Below, one piece after another: positions 20,667-30,044 of a DNA stretch of 64,000 nucleotides. The stretch comes from Candidatus Leptofilum gracile (GTDB taxonomy: Bacteria; Chloroflexota; Anaerolineae; Promineifilales; Promineifilaceae). The notes under the pieces are model-generated. The model was not told where the DNA came from. It searched no databases and was given only the letters and a program-made list of their open reading frames with translations. Numbering within the stretch: the first letter of the stretch is position 1; every line of letters begins with the position of its first letter. Position numbers and translations under genes: made by a program. Where the stretch lies: assembly GCA_016713825.1 (NCBI GenBank), contig JADJOJ010000006.1, positions 1-64,000 on the forward strand. Direction: 5' to 3'.

Positions 20667-22424
20667 TTAACTACAATCAAGTGAACCGTTTAAGACAAGC
20701 GGTAAATAGTTTGTGTCATTTAACCCGCTCACCGGGGTGCTTAAGGAAGTGGCTGCGCCCGACCAGCAAAGGTACAAAACCGAATCACCGCTAAAGGGTG
20801 CAATGAAGTTGCGCACTCCGTTTCCGTCTACGGTTGTCCCTGTAAAAACATCTCCCGTTTCGGGATTGAGCCATTCAACTGTGAACTGGCCAGTAACGGC
20901 CGTTAAATCCACCTGAACAGAACCGCCAGAGGGGTCGTAAACAATGAAGGCTTTGTCGCTGGCCAGGGCGTAGCCGCTGGATGCCAGATCGGGACGGGGC
21001 TCCATGGTGGCCAGGTCAACGCGTTGGGCGTAACTTCGGGTAAAGCCTAGATTTTGGCGCAGGCTGACCCAGGTTGGATCATTAAAGTCGAAGCCAGCAC
21101 CGCCGACACCATACCCTGCACCATCGTACCCATCCATAAAGATGGGGTTTTCGCCTTGAGTAAAGCTCTTCCAAACCCACTGGCGGTCGCCACAGATGCC
21201 GCACAGGTGATCTGTATCGGCTAAAACAACCTTGCTGCCATCGGCCAGGTCTGGGTTGCTTACGCTGCCTTTGGGCGATATCCAGTCGGCCGGACTGTTG
21301 AACAACTCGCTGTTGCTGCCGTTGGGGTATTCCACGGTCATGCCAACCGGGTGCTGTTGGGGCAAGGTGGCTTCATAATCTTTGATGAAGTTGATCATGT
21401 GGTACTGCCAATCTTCTGAATCCCCGTGGCTTTCATTGCTGATTTCAAACAGCACATTGTCCAGGTCGTTGACGGTGTCGATGACTTTGCGCACGTAGGC
21501 TTCTTGGATGGCGGTAACGGCCGTATTGCCTAACTCATGTACCTCTTCACCGCTGTTGTCGTTGTTGGTGTCGCCATCGATGCCGTTGATGTTGTTGGAT
21601 TCATTAAACGGATGCCCGCGCCACGGGTTGTTATCGCCAAACCCACCTTTGTTGTCGGCAACGCTCCAGCCGTTGAACAACACAATCGCCACGTAAATGC
21701 CCCGTTCGTTGGCCGCAACCACGCGTTCGCGCAGGCGATCAAAGTAGGCCTGGTTAAACTGGTCGAGATCGAATCTGGCCTTACCATCTAGCGCGGTGCC
21801 AGGGCCGGTTCGTTCGTAGGGCATGGGGTAGAACCAGTAGTTGTTGTCGGTGGTTTCTACGGTCCAGCGGGATTCTTCCCAACTCCACAGGCGGAAAAAG
21901 TTGTGGTTGTTTGCATCCAGGAAGTCGAGATAGCCACCGTAATCGAAGACGGGGGGCGGGTCTGAGCCGCCATTGTCTTGAAGGTTAGACCAGGTGTGTG
22001 ACCCGGTGAGATACACAATGTTGCCTTCGGCGTCTTCAAAGTAGCGGGAATTGCTCTGGCTAACCCGCAGCGGGCCAGAAGCCGCAGCGGCGATGAAGGG
22101 GGCTGCGGTGGCTTTTTCGGCTGGCGGGGTGGGGGCGGCTGGTTCTGCGGGTTCTGTTGTAGCAGTTGTAGCGGTGGGGGGGGAAACGGCCGTTTCCTCA
22201 CCCACCAGATCCATTGCCGTAGCTTCTGTCGTTGGCGTATTGATCTGCGTAACCGTATAGGTGCCTTGAACATCAGTCGTAACAGACTCCGCTTCTGAAA
22301 AACGGTTATCTTTCACCAATGCGCCACGAATAAGCAGCCAGCCAACCAAAACAACAAGCAGCAAAAACAGAAATCCAGCCATCTTAAAGCCAAGCGATTG
22401 CAATCGGTTTAAATTTTCTTTCAT
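20667..22424 (-). CDS. Membrane-anchored glycoside hydrolase, DUF4038/apiosidase-like
   Basis: 585 residues. The anchor helix near 15-33 (AGFLFLLLVVLVGWLLI) is followed by about 75 residues of Thr/Ala/Pro linker. The catalytic region runs FEDAEGNIVYLTGSHTWSNLQD, FDYGGYLDFLDANNHNFFRLW, YVAIVLFNGWS, then VLFEISNESHG, whose Glu is the likely acid/base. Later comes a collagen-binding-like C-terminal domain (AFIVYDPSGGSVQVDL, FTVEWLNPETGDVF). This arrangement matches DUF4038-containing clan A hydrolases. Located in the EPS operon right after PIG-L, so it may trim or release the polymer made here. It encodes NESH intact in one frame. Confidence 0.8.
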   Translation of the reverse strand: MKENLNRLQSLGFKMAGFLFLLLVVLVGWLLIRGALVKDNRFSEAESVTTDVQGTYTVTQINTPTTEATAMDLVGEETAVSPPTATTATTEPAEPAAPTPPAEKATAAPFIAAAASGPLRVSQSNSRYFEDAEGNIVYLTGSHTWSNLQDNGGSDPPPVFDYGGYLDFLDANNHNFFRLWSWEESRWTVETTDNNYWFYPMPYERTGPGTALDGKARFDLDQFNQAYFDRLRERVVAANERGIYVAIVLFNGWSVADNKGGFGDNNPWRGHPFNESNNINGIDGDTNNDNSGEEVHELGNTAVTAIQEAYVRKVIDTVNDLDNVLFEISNESHGDSEDWQYHMINFIKDYEATLPQQHPVGMTVEYPNGSNSELFNSPADWISPKGSVSNPDLADGSKVVLADTDHLCGICGDRQWVWKSFTQGENPIFMDGYDGAGYGVGGAGFDFNDPTWVSLRQNLGFTRSYAQRVDLATMEPRPDLASSGYALASDKAFIVYDPSGGSVQVDLTAVTGQFTVEWLNPETGDVFTGTTVDGNGVRNFIAPFSGDSVLYLCWSGAATSLSTPVSGLNDTNYLPLVLNGSLDCS

Positions 22425-22435
22425 AAAATTTCACT

Positions 22436-23095
22436 TCATAGTTGAAGTACGATTTTGCGACCATAAAACGCTTCAGCATAATGTTCTGGGGCACGCGACT
22501 CAATGCCGCGCAAGCGCAAGCTGGCAAAAAAGGTTTCTTCGGTAAACCAATGTTTGTTGGCTTGCGTCCCAAAATGCTGCACCAGCAACCGTACCTTCTC
22601 CTGACAGGTTTCCTTATCTAAATGCGTATAAAAATTGGGCGTGCCCAAATCCCCGTCATATTTAGGGATTTCATATTCCAGGATCAAATGATCGCGGAAT
22701 GTATTCCACGCGAGATCGGAGATGACGCGGTGATCTTGATGACGGTCATTCCGAAAATGCGTAAAAACAAGGTCTGGATTCCCAGGTTTCAAAGTCTCAA
22801 AGAACGCCTTGATATCTGCACCCGTGTACGGGAAAAACCCATCACGGAAATCTTTGACAACTATCTGTTTTTCTTTGGCCCCGGCCAAAAATGACGCGGC
22901 ACTCGCTTTGGCTTCGTCAATACGCGACCCCGTGGCGCTAAAAACCACCCAGGTTACTTTGGCATTTGGGTATGTTTTTAGCAGCTTAAGGATGGTGCCA
23001 CCACATCCAATTTCTATATCATCGCTATGCGCGCCCAGGCACAGAATGTGTGGACTGTAGTCGGGCTGCTCACTTAAACTAAACTGTTTTATCAT
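22436..23095 (-). CDS. PIG-L/LmbE-family deacetylase
   Basis: 219 residues starting MIKQFSLSEQ. The zinc site is clear: GAHSDDIEIGCGG (the usual AHPDD with Ser for Pro), then HFRNDRHQDHRVI with the third metal ligand. The family removes N-acetyl groups from GlcNAc-type sugars or related conjugates. It sits between the glycosidase and the cytidylyltransferase with short spacers (11 and 24 nt), so it is probably part of the sugar-modification module rather than general metabolism. Confidence 0.9.
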   Translation of the reverse strand: MIKQFSLSEQPDYSPHILCLGAHSDDIEIGCGGTILKLLKTYPNAKVTWVVFSATGSRIDEAKASAASFLAGAKEKQIVVKDFRDGFFPYTGADIKAFFETLKPGNPDLVFTHFRNDRHQDHRVISDLAWNTFRDHLILEYEIPKYDGDLGTPNFYTHLDKETCQEKVRLLVQHFGTQANKHWFTEETFFASLRLRGIESRAPEHYAEAFYGRKIVLQL

Positions 23096-23119
23096 AACAA
23101 GCTCTTGCTTTTCCTAGCA

Positions 23120-23971
23120 TTATGGCTTTAAGCGAAACAGCCCGCTGCCGTTGGGCTTGTAAGCCATTGTATGGAATGATTTTTCGCCAACTGGAGCATG
23201 ATTCCAAACCGTCCAGGGGGTATCACCAGAGGCGTACATTTCATCGAACAATTTCTTCTCTTTGAAGGTGTCCATGCAGGCCCAGAAGCTAGGATTGCGG
23301 TACCCAATGAGCTGATTTTCGGCGATGAGGCGCTGGAATGGCTGGTGCACCAGCTCTTCGCCGGGCTGCATATAGTCAAAGATTTCCTGGCGAAAGGCAA
23401 AGAAGCCCCCGTTGATCCACAAATCGGCATTGACAACGGGTTGAATGCTGGCAACCGTGCTGTCTTCACCCAGGCTAACTACGTGGAAAGATTGGGAAGG
23501 CTGCACGCAGAGGAAGCTGGCAATCTTGTCCTGGGCATAAAAGTGCTCCATGTAGGTATCAAAATTCAGGTCGGTCAGGCCATCGCTGTAGTTGGCCAGG
23601 AAGACCTCTTCCCCTTCCAGGTAAGGTTTTACAGCCATGAGGCGTTGCCCAATGTTAGAATTGAGCCCCGTGTCTACAAAGGTGATGGACCAATCTTCAA
23701 TGTCGTGGCTGTAAAGGCGAATGTCGCGTCCGCCTTGGGTCATAACAAAATCGTTGGAGAGGCATTCGTTGTAGTTTAGAAAATAATTTTTGATGGCATC
23801 GCCACCATAGCCCAGGGCTAGAATGAAATCTTTATGGCCATAGTGGGCATAATAGCGCATCAGGTGCCAGAGAATGGGCCGGTAGCCAATATCCACCATG
23901 GGTTTGGGGATGGTTTCTGAATACTCTTTTAGGCGGGTGCCTAGGCCACCACAGAATAGTACGACTTTCAT
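23120..23971 (-). CDS. rfbF: Glucose-1-phosphate cytidylyltransferase-like nucleotidyltransferase
   Basis: 283 residues. Signature MKVVLFCGGLGTRLKEYSE then IPKPMVDIGYRPILWHLMRYYAHYG and DFILALGYGGDAIKNYF are diagnostic of the RfbF group. FLANYSDGLTDL provides the metal-binding Asp, and WINGGFFAF is the sugar-binding strand. It converts glucose-1-phosphate and CTP to CDP-glucose. A ribosome site AGGAG lies 6 nt before the ATG. The matching dehydratase (RfbG) is 27 kb away at 50.9 kb. Exact nucleotide specificity is inferred from the family. Confidence 0.85.
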   Translation of the reverse strand: MKVVLFCGGLGTRLKEYSETIPKPMVDIGYRPILWHLMRYYAHYGHKDFILALGYGGDAIKNYFLNYNECLSNDFVMTQGGRDIRLYSHDIEDWSITFVDTGLNSNIGQRLMAVKPYLEGEEVFLANYSDGLTDLNFDTYMEHFYAQDKIASFLCVQPSQSFHVVSLGEDSTVASIQPVVNADLWINGGFFAFRQEIFDYMQPGEELVHQPFQRLIAENQLIGYRNPSFWACMDTFKEKKLFDEMYASGDTPWTVWNHAPVGEKSFHTMAYKPNGSGLFRLKP

Positions 23972-23992
23972 AATTACTCCTGATTGCTTAGG

Positions 23993-24035
23993 GCTTGACC
24001 GTTTTTAACTTTTGCAGTTTGGTAAACGGTCAAGC
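23993..24035. repeat. Hairpin between aminotransferase and cytidylyltransferase genes
   Basis: Arms GCTTGACCGTTT / AAACGGTCAAGC, 12 bp perfect, with a 19-nt loop. It lies within the operon. There is no T-tract on the minus strand, so it is more likely an RNA-stabilising or processing hairpin than a terminator. Confidence 0.5.
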
Positions 24036-24079
24036 CGTGGGATTTGTTTTTTGAACAACGGTTATTGGTGAATGAACCT

Positions 24080-25420
24080 TTAGTTAAATTTACGGAAGAC
24101 GGGCTGGACGGAACGGCCGTTTAAATAATTCTCTACGCCCTCATCCAATGCCTTACGGTAAACAGCCAGCGCTTCGCCAATCGCTTCCACCGTCCGGTCA
24201 ATATCTTCATTGCTGTGAGAGTAGCTAATGACCAAAGATGGCATCAGCAGGCCGCGCTTGATCGTTTCTTGCATGAACAGGGTGCGGAATGACTGTGAGC
24301 GCTCCCCATCCTGGTCCAGGGTGTAATAAATCTGGTTACACGGTTTGCCCATTACCCCAAAATAATCTCCCACGTTGTGGGCGACGATCATCTGGTTAAT
24401 GCCCTCGCGAATTCGGTCGCCTTGAGCAAACAGGTGCTCAATTACCGGTTCGTTTTCGTAGACGTTCATGGTTGCAATGGCTGCTGCCAGCGCATGCGTT
24501 TCAGCACCGTAGGTTGTAGAGAGCAAGAAAACGCGCTCGCGATCGTGCTGCAAACCACCCAGTTCCATGATTTCTCGTTTGCCCACCAGGGCTGCAATCG
24601 AAAACCCGTTGCCCATCGCTTTACCAAAGGTAGACAGGTCTGGCACGATATCGTACACGCTTTGCGCCCCACCCACGGCCCAACGGAACCCGGTGATGAT
24701 CTCGTCCATGATGAAGAGCGCCCCGTTTTCATGGCACACCTGCTTTACCTCGTGCAAAAAGTTGTTTTGGGGCGGGTGCACGGTTTCGGCTTCCATAATT
24801 AAACAGGCAATTTGGTCTGGATATTGGGCAAACATGGCCCGCACGCTGTCAATGTCGTTGTAGCTAAATTTGACGCTCATGCTTTGGATGCGTTCGGGAA
24901 TGCCAGCCGACATGGCGGTGCTGCCGATGAACCAGTCGTCCACGGAGAAGAAAGGATGGTCGCCACAAACGGCAACCATGTTGCGCCCGGTGTAGGCGCG
25001 GGCCAGTTTTACGGCCGCTGTGGTGACATCGGACCCGTTTTTGGCAAACTTCACCATTTCCCCGCTCTTGATGAGGCTCAATACCTTTTCAGCGGCTTCA
25101 ATTTCAATGAGGGCTGGGCGGGTAAAGTTGATGCCTTTTTGCATTTCGCGGTAGGCAGCTTCATCCACGGAATCGTAGGCATGGCCCAGGGTAACGGAGC
25201 GCAGCCCCATGCCGTATTCGATGTATTCGTTGCCATCTACATCCCAGACGTGCGAGCCTTTGCCGCGAACGATGAAGCCGGGGGCCTGTTCTGGGTATTG
25301 GTCGTCCCCTTTGGCGTAGGTATGGGCCCCGCCGGGAATGAGGGCATGGCTCTTCTGTTGCAGCGACTTTGAACGGCTAAAATCTGTGATGAAGGATCGG
25401 GGTTTTGCTGAGTGAATCAT
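24080..25420 (-). CDS. Class III aminotransferase, glutamate-1-semialdehyde-mutase-like
   Basis: 446 residues from ATG 25420, chosen over the upstream in-frame start because AAGGAG lies 10 nt before it. Motifs: IPGGAHTYAKGDDQYPEQAP, DVDGNEYIEYGMGLRSVTLGH, FAKNGSDVTTAAVKLARAYTG, FIMDEIITGFRWA (PLP-ring Asp) and DLSTFGKAMGNGFSIAAL (Schiff-base Lys). It resembles HemL, but no other haem gene is near and it sits among nucleotide-sugar genes. A sugar or amino-acid-like decoration of the glycan is the likelier role. It forms a block with RfbF, PIG-L and the DUF4910 protein. Confidence 0.85.
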   Translation of the reverse strand: MIHSAKPRSFITDFSRSKSLQQKSHALIPGGAHTYAKGDDQYPEQAPGFIVRGKGSHVWDVDGNEYIEYGMGLRSVTLGHAYDSVDEAAYREMQKGINFTRPALIEIEAAEKVLSLIKSGEMVKFAKNGSDVTTAAVKLARAYTGRNMVAVCGDHPFFSVDDWFIGSTAMSAGIPERIQSMSVKFSYNDIDSVRAMFAQYPDQIACLIMEAETVHPPQNNFLHEVKQVCHENGALFIMDEIITGFRWAVGGAQSVYDIVPDLSTFGKAMGNGFSIAALVGKREIMELGGLQHDRERVFLLSTTYGAETHALAAAIATMNVYENEPVIEHLFAQGDRIREGINQMIVAHNVGDYFGVMGKPCNQIYYTLDQDGERSQSFRTLFMQETIKRGLLMPSLVISYSHSNEDIDRTVEAIGEALAVYRKALDEGVENYLNGRSVQPVFRKFN

Positions 25421-25607
25421 GTTTAATTGCTCCTTCAGATAGTAAGCGGTTGCTAAGGGCAACGGCCGTTATCTGACTGATGGGTTGGGTTTTGATATCC
25501 CAAATTTTCTTCGACCAATAGACAAACCACAGAAAATGGGTTGAAATGCGGGGGCGATTTCTTTGTGGTTTGCTCAAGTAATAGCGGGAGAAGCAGCTCT
25601 GCTTATT

Positions 25608-26921
25608 TCAGACCAGCTCCCCGCTTATGCACAAATCCGTGGCCAAAAGCGCGGCTGCGGCACGCCGAATCAGCTCAAATTCAACGTTGGCTTTTTCGGC
25701 AATTTCCAGGAGGGTGTGGTGACCATCGGCCAGGTTGAGCACCCACAGCATGGCCATGACGCTGTCTTGGGTGCTTTTTCCACCGCCGAGGGAGCCGTAC
25801 AGGCCTCTTTTGCCCAACTGGGGTTCGCCTTTGGGCTTTTGGTTAATCACGATTTGATTGTGTTCTAGTACGTTTAGCACAGCCAGGTAAGTGGCCAGGG
25901 AGTCGGCCAGGTGTTGGGGCTGTACCAGGTCAAAATTATCAGCGGAAGTGTGGTATTCGGGGAAACGGCCGTGTGGCGTACGCGTCAGGCTGCCCACTGC
26001 CAGGTTGAAACCGGGCGAACAATATTGCCGTTCATCATATCCATACGGCGAAAAATCAACAATCTCGTAAGGCTGTGCCTTCAGTTGCAGCACATGAGCC
26101 ACGGCCCGGTCAATGGCCGTGTCACCGCGCCGGCTCCGTTTGTAGGTCATCTGGCCAGGGTCGCCCACACAAGCCACCACCAAACCATGCTGAATGCGTG
26201 CGGCCTGGGCTTCATGCTGGGACAACCAGGTAATGGCCCCAATGGTGCCTGGCAAAAACAGAAACCGGTACGTGTAGCGGCGCTCTTGCTCAGAAAGATG
26301 CAGCGCCAGGTGCGTAGCCAGGGCGATCCCGGCCAAATTATCGTTGCACAGGGAGGGGTGGCAGCAATGGGTGGAGATGAGCACCTCTTCTTCAGTTGCG
26401 CCGGGCAGCACCAGTTCACCATAGGTTAAATGCCCTTCTTCTAGCGTGCTGTCTATGTACACTTCGTAGGTGCCCTCTTCTAAGGCAGAAAGCGCGTTGT
26501 GGCTCAGGCAAAAGCCCCATGTTTCAGCGTAGTAAGTGGTGCGGTACGGTATCCAATCGGGGTAATCGGGCAAACTGTGCAGGTGTTTTTTTAGTTCAGC
26601 CAGCGGCATTTTTTGGTGAATGGGCGTGCTGTAGTTCACCAGGTGCAAATTGTGCTTTTGAAAGTCAATCACCTTCTCGCCGCGCTCATTTTTGACGTAA
26701 GCATCGCGCACGTTCCATTCTTTGGGCACGGTCCAGTCAAATGCCTGGGTACCGGTGGGCACTTCGTGCAGCGTCAGGGGGATCTGTTCTTGAATAATTT
26801 GCAAGGTTTGGCGCAGCCCATCGCCGGTAATACTGCGGCAAATGGGATACAACCGTTGCATCAAGGTAATCATCTGGGAACCCAGTTCAGCTGGGTTACA
26901 TTGTTGTGAAAATGTGTGCAT
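25608..26921 (-). CDS. DUF4910/DUF2172 aminopeptidase-like protein
   Basis: 437 residues. The start MHTFSQQCNPAELGSQMITLMQRLYPICRSITGDGLRQTL is typical of this family. The zinc-peptidase-like core has STHCCHPSLCNDNLAG, LFLPGTIGAITWL, VGDPGQMTYKRSRRGD, SPYGYDERQY and PEYHTSADN. A C-terminal winged-helix-like stretch (DGHHTLLEIAEKANVEFELIRRAAAAL) completes the family architecture. The fold is M28-like, but the activity is unproven. Such genes often accompany polysaccharide and sugar-aminotransferase genes, as here. It starts 6 nt after the upstream GT2 gene ends. Confidence 0.8.
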   Translation of the reverse strand: MHTFSQQCNPAELGSQMITLMQRLYPICRSITGDGLRQTLQIIQEQIPLTLHEVPTGTQAFDWTVPKEWNVRDAYVKNERGEKVIDFQKHNLHLVNYSTPIHQKMPLAELKKHLHSLPDYPDWIPYRTTYYAETWGFCLSHNALSALEEGTYEVYIDSTLEEGHLTYGELVLPGATEEEVLISTHCCHPSLCNDNLAGIALATHLALHLSEQERRYTYRFLFLPGTIGAITWLSQHEAQAARIQHGLVVACVGDPGQMTYKRSRRGDTAIDRAVAHVLQLKAQPYEIVDFSPYGYDERQYCSPGFNLAVGSLTRTPHGRFPEYHTSADNFDLVQPQHLADSLATYLAVLNVLEHNQIVINQKPKGEPQLGKRGLYGSLGGGKSTQDSVMAMLWVLNLADGHHTLLEIAEKANVEFELIRRAAAALLATDLCISGELV

Positions 26922-26926
26922 GTTTT

Positions 26927-27910
26927 TTAGTTGGCCGAGAGATTGGCGCGTTCACTGCTTGTGGAGGTTTCTGCGGGGGAACGGCCGTTATGACTCAAGA
27001 CATACATAATCGTTTCACGATCGACAGGTGTAAATAGCCCCTTGAAAAAACCTTCAAAAAAGAAAACGATCTGCTTCAAGCCATTTGGCTTCTTCAGACG
27101 GATAAGATTCCACAGCGGGGGCAGTAGTGCAATATAAAAAGCCTCATAAAAAATAATAGAGAGAATTTTCCAATACCCACATTTCAAAGGTTTGACATAC
27201 GTTGCGCCAATCCCAATCCAGTTGCGTTTAGAGAGCGCCTTGCCCTCTTGCCAGGTGCGAAACCCATTGTGCACCACGGCAACTTCATGTGTCTCGTAAA
27301 CATGCCAACCCTTTAGGATTGCGCGTGTGGCCAAATCAATATCATCACCGTCAGGGAAATAAGCACCCGGCCCTAAATTGTTGTCATAGCCGCCCATGCT
27401 GGTGATTGCATCCTTGCGTATGGCCAGGCTGGCCCCAATGCCTCTGGCCGAGCGCTTCTCCCAAATCGTTTTTACCAGCATGCTGTCCGTGCGCACATAA
27501 GCGGGAATGAACCCTTTGGTGCCATCATGTTCACCAGCTTCCACATTGGTAATAACCACGGCAACCTTGGGCTGCTTCTCAAAAATTTCAGCCATAGCCT
27601 GTAACCAATTAACCGGGACAATGCAATCATCGTCAGTAATGGCCACCAGGCTACCTTCAGCGTGAGCAATGCCTAAATTTCTAGCTCTCCCCGCTCCTTG
27701 AATATCCGTGTGAATATATTTGAATTGGGGGTTTGAAAGATACTTTTGTACGGCCGTTTCCGTCAGATCATTTTTGCTTTGATCCACCACAATAATTTCA
27801 AAATTTGGATACTCATTTAAAAGTATTGAATCTAGCGTATCAACAATACTAAGCCCACGATTGTAGGTTGGAATTACCACAGACACTATAGGTAAACTTT
27901 CTCTCATCAC
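26927..27910 (-). CDS. Glycosyltransferase family 2
   Basis: 327 residues: VSVVIPTYNRGLSIVDTLDSIL, FEIIVVDQSKNDLTE, GAGRARNLGIAHAEGSLVAITDDDCIVPVNWL (DDD metal site), FPDGDDIDLATRAI (acceptor-side D) and a C-terminal hydrophobic patch (IIFYEAFYIALLPPLW) that could touch the membrane. It adds one sugar to the lipid-linked unit. Upstream lies a 292-nt spacer with no other gene. Confidence 0.88.
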   Translation of the reverse strand: MMRESLPIVSVVIPTYNRGLSIVDTLDSILLNEYPNFEIIVVDQSKNDLTETAVQKYLSNPQFKYIHTDIQGAGRARNLGIAHAEGSLVAITDDDCIVPVNWLQAMAEIFEKQPKVAVVITNVEAGEHDGTKGFIPAYVRTDSMLVKTIWEKRSARGIGASLAIRKDAITSMGGYDNNLGPGAYFPDGDDIDLATRAILKGWHVYETHEVAVVHNGFRTWQEGKALSKRNWIGIGATYVKPLKCGYWKILSIIFYEAFYIALLPPLWNLIRLKKPNGLKQIVFFFEGFFKGLFTPVDRETIMYVLSHNGRSPAETSTSSERANLSAN

Positions 27911-28202
27911 TTGTCGCTCCTACGCGCTCATTATTATTTTTTGCACTCGTGGGTAAGATGTATAAGCATTAGCGAGAGATAATTGCTAACCCGACCAACA
28001 TTTTGCCCTTCAGCCCATATTGTAAGCAGCAACATTTACAATTTGCTTAAGGTGTTATCCACAAAACCCAGGCTGCAAACAGGATGCCGCAGGCCGCCCC
28101 CTTTCCAACACAAACAAAACCCCAAATGGCTCATCTTTAGCACCAAGCTGAACTGAAAAATGGGTGCTTCAAACGGATAACCAAAGTTCTCAAGCCAGAG
28201 CG

Positions 28203-29459
28203 TTACCGTTCTGAAAAGATTACCTTGTACTGTTCAGCCAAAGCGGCCTGATATGTACCAACTCTTTCTGAAATCTGCGCGCTGGCTTTTTCAGAATTCG
28301 CCTCCAGGCTTTCAAATCGCTCTTGTAAAGTATCTACCTGAAAGTCCGCAATAGAAAGACAGTATTGACTTTGCCCTGTATCGGCCATTAATTCGTTGAT
28401 CTTTCGATGATAGGAAAGGGCTAAAACTGGCTTATGCAATAGCAGCGAGAGAAGAACCCCATGAAAACGAGAAGCCACAACCCAACTCACTGTGGCAAGT
28501 TTGCCCATTAAATCGTCTACTGATTCTATATGTTCATCGATGATTCGGTCATCTTGTGCCGAGACACCTCTTTCAGCCAGAATTTGGCGTAAATCATCAA
28601 TTGCCCAGCGATCATGTACGGCTTCACCTGTAATGAACAAAATTCTGTAGTTCTTTGCTAGCAGCCATTCAGAAAAAGTAGCCAATTTGCTCAAGTAGTC
28701 ACGATAGACAGCTTCATCTTTTTCTGGCCAAATACGAGGATCGAAGTAGGACATAGGCCCAATTGCAACTATGGGTCGGTCTTCCGAAGAAACCTGGTTG
28801 TAATGATGATCTTTTACTTGCCAGCTAAAGGCTAAATCTGGGTAAACCGGATCATCCCGCTTAAAACCTACCACCTCGGTGATAAACTTGCGGGAATCGG
28901 CGTCTCGGTAGGATCGGTAGTTTGCCGCTGTTAGGGCAGTACGGTCGAAGAAGCGGCTTAAGGGTGAATCTAGCGGCCCAGCCCCCACACTCACAAAACA
29001 TACTTTAGCGCCCCGTAGTTTTGCTAGAAGTGTGTACTTGAATAATGTGTAAGGGTGAGACCATGCGCCACCCCAATAATCGTCTAGCTGACCGCCGCCC
29101 GATATAAAAAACATTTGGACACCGCGCAAGTTTTTGAACGCTTGCACCCATAATCCTATTTCTAACGGGGCTCTGGTAAGCCATTTGCCCAGCTTTTGCA
29201 CGCGCGGGTTGGGGTGATTTCTCAGGTTCCACAGGGATTGCAATTTACCCGAATATTCTCCATGCCAACCCAAAGGGTAACTTTTTATGCCATGACGTGC
29301 TTCAGTATGCTCAGGGCTTAAAGAATAGCCAATAATTGTCGCGTTAGGGCGGTACTCTTTAATATGCTGCATCATTGCTTCTTGTATGGCAGCATCTCCC
29401 AAATTGGAGTGCCAGGGCCCAATCAGGCCGATGATGTTCGCTTTACCTTGTTGCTGCAT
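28203..29459 (-). CDS. Polysaccharide pyruvyltransferase family protein
   Basis: 418 residues with IIGLIGPWHSNLGDAAIQEAMMQH (the family's N-x-GD start), FFISGGGQLDDYWGG, VGAGPLDSPLSRFF and the C-terminal VASRFHGVLLSLLLHKPVLALSYHRKI. The family transfers pyruvate from PEP to sugar hydroxyls to form ketals, giving the glycan negative charge. It stands alone between a 292-nt spacer and the epimerase gene (30-nt gap). Confidence 0.88.
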   Translation of the reverse strand: MQQQGKANIIGLIGPWHSNLGDAAIQEAMMQHIKEYRPNATIIGYSLSPEHTEARHGIKSYPLGWHGEYSGKLQSLWNLRNHPNPRVQKLGKWLTRAPLEIGLWVQAFKNLRGVQMFFISGGGQLDDYWGGAWSHPYTLFKYTLLAKLRGAKVCFVSVGAGPLDSPLSRFFDRTALTAANYRSYRDADSRKFITEVVGFKRDDPVYPDLAFSWQVKDHHYNQVSSEDRPIVAIGPMSYFDPRIWPEKDEAVYRDYLSKLATFSEWLLAKNYRILFITGEAVHDRWAIDDLRQILAERGVSAQDDRIIDEHIESVDDLMGKLATVSWVVASRFHGVLLSLLLHKPVLALSYHRKINELMADTGQSQYCLSIADFQVDTLQERFESLEANSEKASAQISERVGTYQAALAEQYKVIFSER

Positions 29460-29489
29460 GTGAGAGTGGTATCCTTGTTTGAGTGGTTG

Positions 29490-30044
29490 TTAGGCTACTG
29501 TCAACGGAAAATCAGCTGGATGATAATCTGGATAAACCTGATCTTTTTCTGACACAACCGCCACAGCGCCCGGCCACTGGATGTTAAATTGAGGATCGTT
29601 CCAACGCAGGCCACGCGCCTGGTCTGGGGCATAGAATTCTGAAATCATGTACAGAACTTCGGTATCATCTGCCAGGGATAAGAACCCGTGGGCAAACCCT
29701 TTGGGAACATAGAGAGCCCGACGATTTACGGCCGTTAACTCCACCCCAATCCATTGCATGTAAGAAGGGGAATTGGTGCGCAGGTCAATGATCACATCAT
29801 AAATTGCGCCCTGTACACAGCGCACCAATTTTGCCTCGGCAAATGGCGGTAATTGCAGATGCATGCCGCGCAGAGTCCCTTTTTGACGATTGTAAGAGAG
29901 GCTGCATTGCGCCAAATTAGGGTCTAACCCCTGCGCGGCAAATTCTTCCTGGCACCATGTCCGGGCAAAAAAACCGCGTTCATCAGCATGCGCCTGTATA
30001 TCGACGATTACAGCATCCTGAAGAGCAGTTTTTGTAAATATCAA
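29490..30044 (-). CDS. rfbC: dTDP-4-dehydrorhamnose 3,5-epimerase-like (RmlC/RfbC)
   Basis: 184 residues. The start is TTG 30044, overlapping the upstream TGA by four bases (TTGA); no in-frame ATG lies at a sensible place. Motifs: VIVDIQAHADERGFFARTWCQEEF, LAQCSLSYNRQKGTLRGMHLQ (catalytic His), GAIYDVIIDLRTNSPSY, ALYVPKGFAHGFLSL and TEVLYMISEFY. It epimerises a 4-keto-6-deoxy nucleotide sugar. With CDP-glucose enzymes and a C-methyltransferase nearby, the substrate may be CDP- rather than dTDP-linked. No RmlA, RmlB or RmlD is seen in the window. Confidence 0.88.
   Translation of the reverse strand: MIFTKTALQDAVIVDIQAHADERGFFARTWCQEEFAAQGLDPNLAQCSLSYNRQKGTLRGMHLQLPPFAEAKLVRCVQGAIYDVIIDLRTNSPSYMQWIGVELTAVNRRALYVPKGFAHGFLSLADDTEVLYMISEFYAPDQARGLRWNDPQFNIQWPGAVAVVSEKDQVYPDYHPADFPLTVA

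Noticed and set aside
24080..25420. Annotation of the aminotransferase as HemL of haem synthesis
   Set aside because: The fold matches, but its neighbours are all nucleotide-sugar and glycan genes and no other tetrapyrrole gene is present, so a haem role is not supported.
28055..28063. A perfect DnaA box (TTATCCACA)
   Set aside because: A single box in a 292-nt spacer without further boxes, an AT-rich unwinding region or dnaA/dnaN neighbours; not a credible origin.
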